Shown here: positions 1 to 7,121 of the stretch, one piece after another
Position numbering within the stretch: the stretch's first letter is position 1
Layout of the letters: each line of letters starts with the position of its first letter
Source of the DNA: Prevotellaceae bacterium UBA1716
GTDB lineage: Bacteria; Bacteroidota; Bacteroidia; Bacteroidales; Bacteroidaceae
NCBI GenBank assembly: GCA_002317225.1
Contig: DCIW01000078.1
Location: 1-31,161, forward strand
DNA length: 31,161 nucleotides
Direction: 5' to 3'
The notes under the pieces: generated by a model
Database searches by the model: none
Told to the model about the DNA's origin: nothing
The model's input: the letters and a program-made list of their open reading frames with translations, nothing else
Position numbers and translations under genes: made by a program

Positions 1-114
1 ATATTTGGAGTGTCATCGATTGTAAGTAAACATCGTATTCATACACCTTCGGTGGACGAAGAAAAACCTTTAGCTCGAGGAGCGCAGGCGACTCAAACCG
101 GTGAAAACCTGTAA
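1..114 (+). CDS. C-terminal end of a truncated upstream gene
   Basis: An open frame enters from the window edge and stops with TAA at 112-114, giving 37 visible residues. It begins IFGVSSIVSKH and ends in a polar tail (ARGAQATQTGENL). In Bacteroidales the gene before this kind of amidase is usually an HU-like DNA-binding protein or a very short 'smalltalk' peptide ending in a hydrophobic GV(T/S)S segment. The visible start would fit either, but too little is present to decide. No start codon is in the window. Confidence 0.35.
   Translation: MFGVSSIVSKHRIHTPSVDEEKPLARGAQATQTGENL
44..54. repeat. CACCTTCGGTG mini-hairpin, copy 1
   Basis: CACC-TTC-GGTG forms a 4-bp stem with a three-base loop. 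The same 11 bases recur at 193-203, where the stem extends by one pair to GCACC/GGTGC. Copy 1 lies in the truncated upstream frame and copy 2 lies just before the amidase start. Confidence 0.5.
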
Positions 115-191
115 AAACCATAAAAACCTTGCCTATGGCAACATATATGTTTTTTTATGTTTTTAATTGTTTTTATTTGTTTTTCTTTCCC

Positions 192-204
192 GCACCTTCG
201 GTGC
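192..204. repeat. GCACCTTCGGTGC mini-hairpin, copy 2, in the amidase leader
   Basis: A 5-bp stem with loop TTC, preceded by a T-rich stretch (about 145-190) and followed by eight A residues. It sits 22 bases before the ATG at 226. It is not a plus-strand terminator because no T run follows. It could shape the amidase leader, but this is inference. Confidence 0.4.
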
Positions 205-225
205 AAAAAAAATCAACTTTTATTT

Positions 226-630
226 ATGCGAAGAATAACCGAAATCATAATCCATTGCTCTGCCACCGAGTCAGGTGCTGATTTCTCAGCATTTGACATC
301 GACCAATGGCACAAGGCTCAAGGCTGGAGCAAGATAGGCTATCATTATGTCGTAAGGCTTGATGGCACTGTCGAGCGGGGCAGACCAGAGAGTGAGGTCG
401 GTGCTCATTGCAAGGGGCATAACTCTAATAGTATCGGTGTTTGCTACATTGGTGGCCTGAAAAATGGCAAGCCAGCAGACACTCGTACAGCACAGCAGAA
501 ATCTGCACTCAAAGCCCTCATTGCCCAACTTCGCACTCGTTATCCAAATGCTCTAATTGTAGGTCATAACACACTGAGTCCCAAAGCATGCCCCTGCTTC
601 GATGCTGCTAAAGAATATAAAGATTTATGA
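226..630 (+). CDS. N-acetylmuramoyl-L-alanine amidase (Amidase_2 / T7-lysozyme type)
   Basis: A 134-residue zinc amidase predicted to cut the MurNAc-L-Ala bond of peptidoglycan. The fold is readable from IIIHCSAT near the N terminus (first zinc His), the SKIGYHYVV segment, VGAHCKGHNSNSIGVCYIGG in the middle, and VGHNTLSPKACPCFD at the end, which carries the last zinc His and the Cys ligand or active-site region. The open frame can be extended to an ATG at 157, but those 23 residues are encoded by a T-rich leader and are unlike the family, so ATG 226 (MRRITEI) is preferred. Length matches the short phage-type members common in Bacteroidales, where the gene often follows an HU-like protein gene. 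No signal peptide is seen, so export may need a holin-like partner or lysis. The stop codon overlaps the first base of a 27-bp palindrome. Confidence 0.9.
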   Translation: MRRITEIIIHCSATESGADFSAFDIDQWHKAQGWSKIGYHYVVRLDGTVERGRPESEVGAHCKGHNSNSIGVCYIGGLKNGKPADTRTAQQKSALKALIAQLRTRYPNALIVGHNTLSPKACPCFDAAKEYKDL

Positions 631-655
631 ATCAAGGGGTCAGACCCCTTGATTC
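629..655. repeat. 27-bp perfect palindrome, copy 1 (possible terminator)
   Basis: Arms GAATCAAGGGGTC and GACCCCTTGATTC (13 bp each, perfect) flank a single A. It begins at the amidase stop codon. Copy 2 at 701-727 is the same palindrome with central T, so the two are exact reverse complements. No T run follows, so it is either a non-canonical terminator or a dispersed palindromic repeat. Confidence 0.8.
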
Positions 656-700
656 GCCCATTTCTCTAATTCATTGATGCATAACCTCTTATCAAAAAGT

Positions 701-727
701 GAATCAAGGGGTCTGACCCCTTGATTC
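701..727. repeat. 27-bp perfect palindrome, copy 2
   Basis: Same 13-bp arms as the copy at 629-655 but with T at the centre. The 45 bases between copies show no gene. It ends 16 bases before the ATG of the small lipoprotein gene, so as RNA its hairpin would lie in that gene's leader. Confidence 0.8.
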
Positions 728-743
728 GCTATATGAATGTTTT

Positions 744-1208
744 ATGAAACAGAAATATCAATATATCATTCTTCTCCTGCTGACATTGGCTCTGATGATG
801 CTGGCAAGTTGCAGAACGAAGTCGCAGTACATCAATAATGCGTCAGTCGACTCGCTGTCGTTTCATCAAAAGGATAGTGTCAGCACGAAGCTCGACTTCT
901 CTTTCGATCGCATGATAATCACCTACCTCGACAACCTTCGCGAAGACTCATCATCGTCCACGGTTACCCCCTCTCGCAATTACGGGAGAGAGGGGCATGG
1001 GGTGAGAGGGGCTTCAATCACAATCGAAAACGGCAAGCTCGCCACCGCTTCCGATTACAATTCATCCACCGACACAGACTTAAAATCTGCCAAGGTAGAG
1101 AAGAAACAAGTTCACATTCGCTCAGAACCGAATCGCCTGTATATATTTTTCTTCTTGTGTTTTTTTGTTTTCATTTTTGTTATTTACAAGAAATGCTCGT
1201 CGAGATGA
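744..1208 (+). CDS. Small lipoprotein with C-terminal membrane helix
   Basis: A 154-residue protein of unknown function. It starts with a lipoprotein signal (hydrophobic LLLLTLALMM, lipobox LASC) and ends with a strongly hydrophobic segment at about 130-148 followed by KKCSSR, so it may be held in the envelope at both ends. The middle is Ser/Asp-rich and low in structure. Small lipoproteins often follow the amidase at Bacteroidales phage-like loci and a spanin-like lysis role is conceivable, but nothing here proves it. Residues about 74-91 (TPSRNYGREGHGVRG) are encoded by a GC-rich hairpin repeat read in frame, which looks like a repeat inserted into a coding region. The stop codon lies inside an intrinsic terminator. 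Confidence 0.65.
   Translation: MKQKYQYIILLLLTLALMMLASCRTKSQYINNASVDSLSFHQKDSVSTKLDFSFDRMIITYLDNLREDSSSSTVTPSRNYGREGHGVRGASITIENGKLATASDYNSSTDTDLKSAKVEKKQVHIRSEPNRLYIFFFLCFFVFIFVIYKKCSSR
967..1012. repeat. GC-rich hairpin repeat inside a coding region
   Basis: CCCCTCTC (968-975) pairs perfectly with GAGAGGGG (988-995) across a 12-base loop and is followed by a GGGGTGAGAGGGG stretch. This composition differs from the rest of the gene. A related but degenerate element (CTCCCCGCTCTCCCATTTGG) occurs at 11492-11511 after another gene, suggesting a dispersed repeat family. Confidence 0.55.
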
Positions 1209-1220
1209 CGGGCATTTTTT
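1191..1220 (+). terminator. Intrinsic terminator of the small lipoprotein gene
   Basis: ATGCTCGTC (1193-1201) pairs with GACGGGCAT (1207-1215) with one G-U pair, extended by A-T pairs, and is followed directly by a run of six T residues. It overlaps the stop codon at 1206-1208. Confidence 0.75.
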
Positions 1221-1463
1221 GTGTCAAAAACTATTTGTACAACTAAATACAATCAAATACAACTTTTGTACAACTTTGTACAACTCATGCAAATTTGTTG
1301 CAATGTTGCATTGTTGCAACAACAAAATTAATTGTGAAATTGACTTCGTGAACTTTCTTCGAAAAGGCGATGACGAGTTTTGTTATTAAATAAATTGCCT
1401 CCACTTTGAAAAAAAAATGTTTCAGAAAGTAATAAATAAAATTGTTGTTGTTTAGGGCAAGTT
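1209..1463. other. AT-rich intergenic stretch with direct repeats
   Basis: No credible gene: the only forward frame here is low-complexity and unlike any family. The stretch holds three copies of TTGTACAACT (1235-1244, 1266-1275, 1276-1285), a GTTGCAA/TTGCAAC inverted repeat near 1298-1321, and A-rich sequence. It separates the phage-like genes from the regulator and could include a site of past integration, but no clear attachment core was found. Confidence 0.5.
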
Positions 1464-1476
1464 TTAACTTGCCCTA
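1453..1476. terminator. 24-bp hairpin at the 3' end of the AraC gene
   Basis: TAGGGCAAGTT (1453-1463) and AACTTGCCCTA (1466-1476) form a perfect 11-bp stem around TT. The reverse-strand stop codon of the AraC gene (1464-1466) lies in its centre. The flanks are not strong T runs in either direction, so terminator function is likely but not certain. Confidence 0.6.
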
Positions 1477-2354
1477 TATTCTTTCGGTGTCATACCAACA
1501 ATGCGTTTGAAGAACTTGCCGAAAGTGTTTTGGTTAGGGAAATTGAGTTTTTCGCTAACCTGCTGAATGTTAACATCACTTTGTTTGAGCAGTGCCTTAG
1601 CCTCAAGAATCACGTAGTTGTCGATAAGGTTGGAAGCTGTGTTTCCGCTCTCCAGGTTGACGATCTTTGAAAGGTATTTGGGAGTGAGGTTCATGCAGTC
1701 GGCATAATACTGCACGCTGCGTTCTTCGCGATAGTGCTCTTGCAGCAGTTTCATAAACTTGAAGAATATCGCCTTTTGGTTCGACACACTCTTTTCCTTT
1801 TGGTATGCCATATCTTCTGTTGACACTACTGGATAAAGACAGCAGTAGAGCATAAAGACGTAACTGTGCATCATGCTCACTCTCTTTGGATTGTCGGTCC
1901 ATGCGGCGGTCTTGATAGCATCACGGAAGATATTTTCGTATCTCTCGGCTGCTACACCTTTTAAATAATAACAAGGTTTGCGTTGGAGGCACTGGAAGAG
2001 GTTGAGCAACTCGTGTGCATAACCTTGAGAGAGTGTGACAAAATTGCGTGACATCACAAGCATCATGCAATGGAAATCTCGCGACACAGAAAGTATCTCC
2101 ACAACAGTCCCAGGAGTAACCACGCAGACATAATCTTTCTTCATGATATAATTGTCAAGAGCAACATTTACGTTTATCTCTCCCGATGTGCAATAGATGA
2201 CGAGGATACCATCCATCTGCACAGGTGTGTCTCTCCATGCATCAGTCAAATGAGTGACGTGAGGACTGTTTGTATTGTCGATCAAAACAAATTCGTCATT
2301 CACCTGAATTGCATCAGGAAGTGTGCAAAGAGTACCAACTGAAAGTGAAAACAT
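1464..2354 (-). CDS. AraC-family transcriptional regulator
   Basis: A 296-residue regulator from the preferred start. The C-terminal hundred residues form two helix-turn-helix units: SVQYYADCMNLTPKYLSKIV and the second, VSEKLNFPNQNTFGKFFKRIVGMTPKEYR, the classic AraC signature. The N-terminal part looks like a cupin-type sensing domain. The frame extends to an ATG at 2414, but a strong reverse-strand promoter (2394-2425) lies at and upstream of that position and its predicted start site is downstream of it, so the internal ATG at 2354 is chosen. The gene is divergent from the lipoprotein/sulfatase operon, which makes it the natural local regulator of that operon. Its inducer is unknown; the sulfatase substrate or a derivative would be a sensible guess. 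Confidence 0.9.
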   Translation of the reverse strand: MFSLSVGTLCTLPDAIQVNDEFVLIDNTNSPHVTHLTDAWRDTPVQMDGILVIYCTSGEINVNVALDNYIMKKDYVCVVTPGTVVEILSVSRDFHCMMLVMSRNFVTLSQGYAHELLNLFQCLQRKPCYYLKGVAAERYENIFRDAIKTAAWTDNPKRVSMMHSYVFMLYCCLYPVVSTEDMAYQKEKSVSNQKAIFFKFMKLLQEHYREERSVQYYADCMNLTPKYLSKIVNLESGNTASNLIDNYVILEAKALLKQSDVNIQQVSEKLNFPNQNTFGKFFKRIVGMTPKEYRAS

Positions 2355-2393
2355 GTTAAAAAGTGTATAAAAAATAAAGTTCTTAATTGGGTG

Positions 2394-2425
2394 CAAATTT
2401 AGACATTTATCCACATATAACCAAA
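2394..2425 (-). promoter_or_regulatory. Bacteroidota-type promoter of the AraC gene
   Basis: On the reverse strand a -33 TTTG (2422-2425) is separated by 20 bases from a -7 TAAATTTG (2394-2401), an exact match to TTTG-N19-21-TAnnTTTG. Transcription would begin near 2387, which rules out the ATG at 2414 and leaves a leader of about 33 bases before ATG 2354. Confidence 0.75.
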
Positions 2426-2510
2426 AGAAAATAACCCTTTTTGCTATTTGAAGCGAACTTTAGGCGAAAAAAGATAGCATTTTGGCAAAGAAAAGTTTTT
2501 GCCAATTCTC

Positions 2511-2541
2511 TTTTCTGTTACAAAAACTATTCGTAAATTTG
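2511..2541 (+). promoter_or_regulatory. Putative promoter of the lipoprotein-sulfatase operon
   Basis: The -7 element TAAATTTG at 2534-2541 matches the Bacteroidota consensus exactly. At the -33 position there is only TTTT (2511-2514), a weak match, as expected for an activator-dependent promoter beside an AraC gene. The predicted start near 2548 excludes the TTG at 2499 as the first codon of the next gene. Confidence 0.5.
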
Positions 2542-2585
2542 TCGCAGTTTTTAGTACGAAAGTATTATTTTTATATAGGTTAATT

Positions 2586-3992
2586 ATGAAATTTTATTTA
2601 AGATTTGTAGCATCAATGGCTTCGTTGGCATTGATGTTTGCATCTTGCATCAGAGAGGAACTCCCAAACATCAATATGGATATTACGGGAGTAAGTTCGG
2701 TTGAAGGTGCAAATGCAGATGGAATCGTAAAGACGACGATTCAGGAAAACGGCATCACACTCTATGCCGACATGACAAAGGCTGACTTGACCAACCTTAA
2801 TTTGGATGTAACGACATCGAAGGGTGCTTCGTGGAGTTATGTTGATGTCAAGATTACCAAAACAGATTATCCTTACGAATATGGAGGTCAGACATACATG
2901 CTGACTCGCATTGACACTACCGTTGTTGGTGAGATTTCTGCTCCAAAGGACTTCACGCAGACACGTTATATAAAGGTGGTGTCGGCTGCTGAAGGACTCC
3001 ATGAGGATGACAAACTCACTCAGAAGGTTATCGACTCTCAGAACTCTGGCTTTATCGGTTGGGAGAAAGATGGTAAGCGTTCGAAGGAATATGTGGAAGG
3101 TGCACACCTCTATAAGATATGGTCGGTAGATGTGCTTCCAGCAGGTATTCCTGTAAATCTCTCGTTCGATAACTGGGCAAGCATAACAGGTACAGAGTAC
3201 CAGCAGCCTTACGAATTTGTTCAAGATAACAAGGGACAGAATATCAAGGTTAACGTATGGTCTTCGACAAATGCATCTATTGCTTTGATGAGCAAGACCA
3301 ATCCGCTCGTGCTCTTCGGTGCACGCCCAACTGATGATGTTGCTCCTGTAAGAGAAGGAGAGAATAAGAGTGCTTTGCTCTTGACTTCGAACGATATACG
3401 ATACACTAATTCCGTACAGCGTCCATTCCTTGCTGGTTGCTGCTTCATCGGTGAGTTTGATGGTTCGGACACAGGTGCGTTGACTTGCACACATGTCGGT
3501 TTGCCATTCAACAAGATGCCTGAGAAATTGTGTTTCTGGTACAAATATCTTCCTATGAACATTGAAGATCCAAACTCAAATCCTTTCGGATATAAGTTTA
3601 CCGTTCCAGGTATTGAGGATTATATTGGTAAGGAAGACAAAGGTTTCATCCGTGCTGTCCTCTATCGTGCAGATGGTAACAACAAATGGCTTAATGGTGA
3701 GTCTATCCGCGATGTGAACAATGAGGATGTGGTGGCTTATGCAGAATTTGTTCCACAAGGAAAGGTGACCGCCTACACAAAGCAAGAGGTTGAGTTCAAG
3801 TATGTTAAACAATGCAATGAATCAGATCTCGCTAACTGGAAGTATAACCTCGCCCTTTATTTTGCATCAAGTTTGGACGGTTTCCGCTTTATTTGCGGTG
3901 CAAACATGAACGAGCAGATTACAGGTTCGGGCTATGGTAAGCAGATGGGTACTATGTTGTATATTGACGAAATGGAGATTAAGTGTAAGTAA
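2586..3992 (+). CDS. PCMD-domain lipoprotein
   Basis: A 468-residue predicted surface or periplasmic lipoprotein. The signal MKFYLRFVASMASLALMFASC has a lipobox with Cys21. The body resembles the Bacteroidota 'putative carbohydrate metabolism domain' (PCMD) proteins: a linker, then GIPVNLSFDNW, a segment NPLVLFGARPTDD, and a beta-rich half containing FNKMPEKLCFWYKY, ending in LYIDEMEIKC. Such proteins usually sit beside polysaccharide or glycan-related outer-membrane genes and may bind carbohydrate; no enzymatic residues are known for them. It is the first gene of a tight operon: the next ATG follows its stop by one base. ATG 2586 is chosen because the alternative TTG at 2499 lies upstream of the promoter and would bury the signal peptide. 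Its association with a sulfatase suggests a role in capturing a sulfated substrate. Confidence 0.75.
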   Translation: MKFYLRFVASMASLALMFASCIREELPNINMDITGVSSVEGANADGIVKTTIQENGITLYADMTKADLTNLNLDVTTSKGASWSYVDVKITKTDYPYEYGGQTYMLTRIDTTVVGEISAPKDFTQTRYIKVVSAAEGLHEDDKLTQKVIDSQNSGFIGWEKDGKRSKEYVEGAHLYKIWSVDVLPAGIPVNLSFDNWASITGTEYQQPYEFVQDNKGQNIKVNVWSSTNASIALMSKTNPLVLFGARPTDDVAPVREGENKSALLLTSNDIRYTNSVQRPFLAGCCFIGEFDGSDTGALTCTHVGLPFNKMPEKLCFWYKYLPMNIEDPNSNPFGYKFTVPGIEDYIGKEDKGFIRAVLYRADGNNKWLNGESIRDVNNEDVVAYAEFVPQGKVTAYTKQEVEFKYVKQCNESDLANWKYNLALYFASSLDGFRFICGANMNEQITGSGYGKQMGTMLYIDEMEIKCK

Positions 3993-3993
3993 T

Positions 3994-4998
3994 ATGAAGA
4001 AGATACTTTTGATTATAGCATTGGCTACGGTGGCAATTATGCCAGCCATTGCACAGAAAGAATTACCTCAAGGAATGACTCAGGAGCAATATGATGCCAT
4101 TCAGGCACAGTTGCCAAAGGGTGTCACTGTAGAGATGGTTATTGCTAACCTTCCTGAAGGTATGAGTCTCGAACAGGCTCTCAAGATAATGGCTGCTCAG
4201 CAAGCAGAGAAGGCAAAACAGGAAGCAAAAGCACAGCAGGGTGGTATGCCTCAGTCGGCAGCAGGTGCTGACCCTAATGATAGTCGCGAACCAAATACTG
4301 ATAGCGGTTCGTTCGAATTTATCCCTTATGGTGCACTCAATCTTGGTATGACAAGTTCGATCGGTGTGCCACGCCAGACTCGTTCGGTAAGTGCCGCACC
4401 TTACAATTTCAACTTTGCAGTAGGTTTTCTTGCAAGCAAGCGATTCTCCACAAAATGGGGTATGATGACAGGACTCAGAGTGGAACGTAAGGGTAGCAAT
4501 TCGAATGTATATATGGAAAACTATTATACGAAGGTTCACTTTGAAGGTGCTGAGAATGATACTCAGGGTTATTATACTGGTCGCAGTCAGGGATGGCACG
4601 ATGTATATGCTCTCACTTTGCCTCTTTGTGTAATGTACCAACCTTGCGAAAAGTATTCGGTTCATTTTGGTCCTTATTTCTCTTGGCAGTTCTCACGTAG
4701 CCGTAAGGGAATATCAAGTGATGGAACAATTCGTGAGTCAGTTTATTCGCCATTGATTCCTGTTGATCACTCTGAGAGCGACAACTCAAAGAAAGTGAGC
4801 CAGTGGGACTGCGGTCTTAGTGCGGGTTGCACTCGCCAGTTGTGGAGACAGTTGTATATGGTGTTCGACTTCAGCTGGGGTTTTGTCAATCAGTGGGATG
4901 GCAGCGACTATGGTATGAAGATGAACATATACAACATATATGCTCAGTTGGGCTTTGGTTGGAAGTTTAACACAGGTAAGAAAACAAACAAGAATTAA
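3994..4998 (+). CDS. Outer-membrane beta-barrel protein with LPxG(M/V) repeats
   Basis: A 334-residue exported protein. The signal peptide is MKKILLIIALATVAIMPAIA followed by Q. Mature residues about 24-62 hold three short related motifs, LPQGMT, LPKGVT and LPEGMS, each followed by an acidic amphipathic stretch, and then an Ala/Gln/Lys-rich segment (about 68-90). The remainder has alternating aromatic/polar beta strands ending in AQLGFGWKF, typical of an OmpA-like or porin-family eight-to-twelve-strand barrel. The frame runs back to a GTG or ATG-like codon at 3934 inside the previous gene, but ATG 3994 gives the signal peptide. It lies one base after the PCMD gene and six before the next, so translation is probably coupled. 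Function is unknown; transport or adhesion would suit the sulfatase operon. Confidence 0.7.
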   Translation: MKKILLIIALATVAIMPAIAQKELPQGMTQEQYDAIQAQLPKGVTVEMVIANLPEGMSLEQALKIMAAQQAEKAKQEAKAQQGGMPQSAAGADPNDSREPNTDSGSFEFIPYGALNLGMTSSIGVPRQTRSVSAAPYNFNFAVGFLASKRFSTKWGMMTGLRVERKGSNSNVYMENYYTKVHFEGAENDTQGYYTGRSQGWHDVYALTLPLCVMYQPCEKYSVHFGPYFSWQFSRSRKGISSDGTIRESVYSPLIPVDHSESDNSKKVSQWDCGLSAGCTRQLWRQLYMVFDFSWGFVNQWDGSDYGMKMNIYNIYAQLGFGWKFNTGKKTNKN

Positions 4999-5004
4999 GG
5001 CACT

Positions 5005-5886
5005 ATGAAAAAATATATATTGATGATGTTTTTTGCTGCAGCATCTGCTGTTGCAAATGCTCAGTTGATGACTGTAAATGATAAGAAAACTAAGTTTGAG
5101 GCAACTGTTGAATACCGTGGTGGAACTCCTATTGACCATAACGACAGAGGTAAGGAGCAATATAACGGATACGGCAATCCAGAAGGTAATATCTACACTC
5201 ACCAAGGGTTGTGGCACAACTTCATATTCTCTCCTATGACTAAACTCGGTGTTGAAGCACATCATATCTCAAATGATGGTGAAGGCAACGGAAAAGGCAA
5301 TCACTATTTCCGTGCAGGTATCAACGCTTCGCATCTGTTTATGCTCCCTGGCTATACTCGTGGTATTAACGTGACTGCCAATCTCTATGGTGAGGGTTCA
5401 CAGTTTGGTATGCATCGTTTTGATGGTGTCATGTCATCTATTTTCCTTTTCAGTATGAAGCCACAGGACACTCGCGGTGTCGGTTTTGTTTGGCTTCTGA
5501 ACAATCCACAGCACATGATTGGTCTTCCAATTTTCCTCTTGAAGAAGGATTACGGAAAGCATTTCAGTATCAACTTCATGACATGGATGGCAGACTTCAC
5601 ATACCATTTCAACGATAATTTGCATTTGGCTGCTTCGTACGGATTTGGATTTGAACGCTTCTGGTATAAGCCTGCAGACGAAGTGCTGATGGACAACCAG
5701 ACAGTCCTCACTCCAAGTATGACATTCCGTTGGGATGTAAGTAAGCATTTGGCTCTCTCGGTTAGTGGTGGTGGTTCGCTTGCTTTCATGAACACTATCA
5801 TGAACGCCTCTGGTACAGAACTTTACGACCGTCGTAATGCAAGACTGACATACTTCACTTGCGGTAATTTGTCGTATAACTTCTAA
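5005..5886 (+). CDS. Exported beta-barrel protein of unknown function
   Basis: A 293-residue protein with signal peptide MKKYILMMFFAAASAVANA then Q. The mature part alternates aromatic and polar residues through most of its length and ends with TCGNLSYNF, a C-terminal Phe typical of outer-membrane barrels. No catalytic motif was recognised. It is the third gene of the operon, between another barrel protein and the sulfatase-maturating enzyme, and may help a bulky or sulfated compound across the outer membrane. It could alternatively be a surface structural protein. Confidence 0.6.
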   Translation: MKKYILMMFFAAASAVANAQLMTVNDKKTKFEATVEYRGGTPIDHNDRGKEQYNGYGNPEGNIYTHQGLWHNFIFSPMTKLGVEAHHISNDGEGNGKGNHYFRAGINASHLFMLPGYTRGINVTANLYGEGSQFGMHRFDGVMSSIFLFSMKPQDTRGVGFVWLLNNPQHMIGLPIFLLKKDYGKHFSINFMTWMADFTYHFNDNLHLAASYGFGFERFWYKPADEVLMDNQTVLTPSMTFRWDVSKHLALSVSGGGSLAFMNTIMNASGTELYDRRNARLTYFTCGNLSYNF

Positions 5887-5909
5887 ATCTCAGTTTTTAA
5901 CACGCAGAT

Positions 5910-7091
5910 ATGAATATTGCCCCTTTCGCACGCCCTCTATATGTGATGCCAAAGCCTGTGGGAGCACGTTGCAATCTCAAGTGCAAATATTGCTATTATC
6001 TTGAGAAGCAAGGCCTCTACAAGGATGAGTTGCACCCTCAGATGAGCGACGAGATGCTTGAACTCTTTATCAAGAATTATCTCCAGTCGCAAACTATGAT
6101 GGATGTTAACTTTACTTGGCACGGTGGAGAGCCCCTGATGCGTACTATAGACTTCTATAAGAAGGCGTTAGCACTACAAGAGAAGTATAGTAACGGACAC
6201 AGGATTCTTAATTGTATTCAAACCAATGGTACACTCATAAACGACAGTTGGTGCGAGTTTTTTAAGAAGAATAACTTCCTTGTCGGCATATCGATTGATG
6301 GTCCTCAGGAATTTCATGATGAATACCGACGTAACCAGGGTGGGGCAGCAACATGGTTCAAGGTAATTCAGGGAATAAAACTCCTCAATAAGCACGGAGT
6401 GGATTGGAATGCTATGGCTGTAGTGAATGATTTCAATGCAGATTATCCGCTTGACTTCTACCGCTTCTTCCGAGACGAACTGAAATGCCAGTATTTGCAG
6501 TTCACTCCTATAGTCGAACGAGATTCGAAAGGTGAAGTGACTGATTTTTCGGTTACTCCAGAACAATGGGGAGAGTTCCTTTGCACTATATTTGATGAAT
6601 GGGTTCGTAAGGATGTGGGTGAGATGTTTGTGCAGATTTTTGATGCCACACTTGCCAATTGGGTAGGCGAGACACCAGGTGTGTGCTCACTTGCCAAGAA
6701 TTGCGGACACGCTGGTGCAATGGAATGGAACGGAGATGTTTACAGTTGTGACCATTTCGTGTTCCCCGAATATAAATTAGGTAATATTCGTGAAAAGTCT
6801 CTCGTCGAGATGATGTATTCGGATCGCCAGATGGCATTCGGTCGTGAGAAAAGCGAATCACTACCCACACAATGTCAGGTGTGTGATGTACGCTTTGCTT
6901 GCAATGGAGAATGTCCCAAGAACAGATTTTTGACTACATCAACAGGCGAAAAGGGACTCAACTTCCTTTGTGGAGGATATAAGAAGTTCTTTCATCATGT
7001 TCGTCCTTATATGGACTATATGGCTGAAGAACTTAAGGCGGGTCGAGCTCCTGCCAATGTGATTGAATTTGCTAAAACAAAACGTGATTGA
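5910..7091 (+). CDS. Anaerobic sulfatase-maturating enzyme (radical SAM, SPASM)
   Basis: A 393-residue cytoplasmic enzyme that oxidises the active-site Cys or Ser of a sulfatase to formylglycine without oxygen, using S-adenosylmethionine. The radical-SAM cluster motif CxxxCxxC is at Cys21, Cys25 and Cys28 (CNLKCKYC), followed by a THWGGEP-like FTWHGGEPLM. The C-terminal third has the extra SPASM cysteines: GVCSLAKNCGHAG, YSCDHFVFPEYKLGNI, CQVCDVRFACNGECPK and a final CGGY. DHFVFPEY is the segment typical of this family. It is 30 bases before the sulfatase gene, in the same operon. The match to its partner is direct because the sulfatase carries a Ser-type motif that only this kind of maturase, not the aerobic FGE, can process. 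Confidence 0.95.
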   Translation: MNIAPFARPLYVMPKPVGARCNLKCKYCYYLEKQGLYKDELHPQMSDEMLELFIKNYLQSQTMMDVNFTWHGGEPLMRTIDFYKKALALQEKYSNGHRILNCIQTNGTLINDSWCEFFKKNNFLVGISIDGPQEFHDEYRRNQGGAATWFKVIQGIKLLNKHGVDWNAMAVVNDFNADYPLDFYRFFRDELKCQYLQFTPIVERDSKGEVTDFSVTPEQWGEFLCTIFDEWVRKDVGEMFVQIFDATLANWVGETPGVCSLAKNCGHAGAMEWNGDVYSCDHFVFPEYKLGNIREKSLVEMMYSDRQMAFGREKSESLPTQCQVCDVRFACNGECPKNRFLTTSTGEKGLNFLCGGYKKFFHHVRPYMDYMAEELKAGRAPANVIEFAKTKRD

Positions 7092-7121
7092 ATTTGCAAA
7101 TAACATTTATTATACACAGAT

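Noticed and set aside
1165..1389. Forward frame of 74 codons after the small lipoprotein
   Set aside because: Low-complexity residues, overlaps the lipoprotein and its terminator, and contains the direct repeats; it looks like non-coding sequence.
2499..2585. TTG start and 29 extra residues for the PCMD lipoprotein
   Set aside because: It lies upstream of the -7 promoter element and would bury the lipoprotein signal.
2613..3494. Long reverse-strand frame opposite the PCMD gene
   Set aside because: Shadow of the real coding frame; Cys/Arg/Ile-rich, no family signal.
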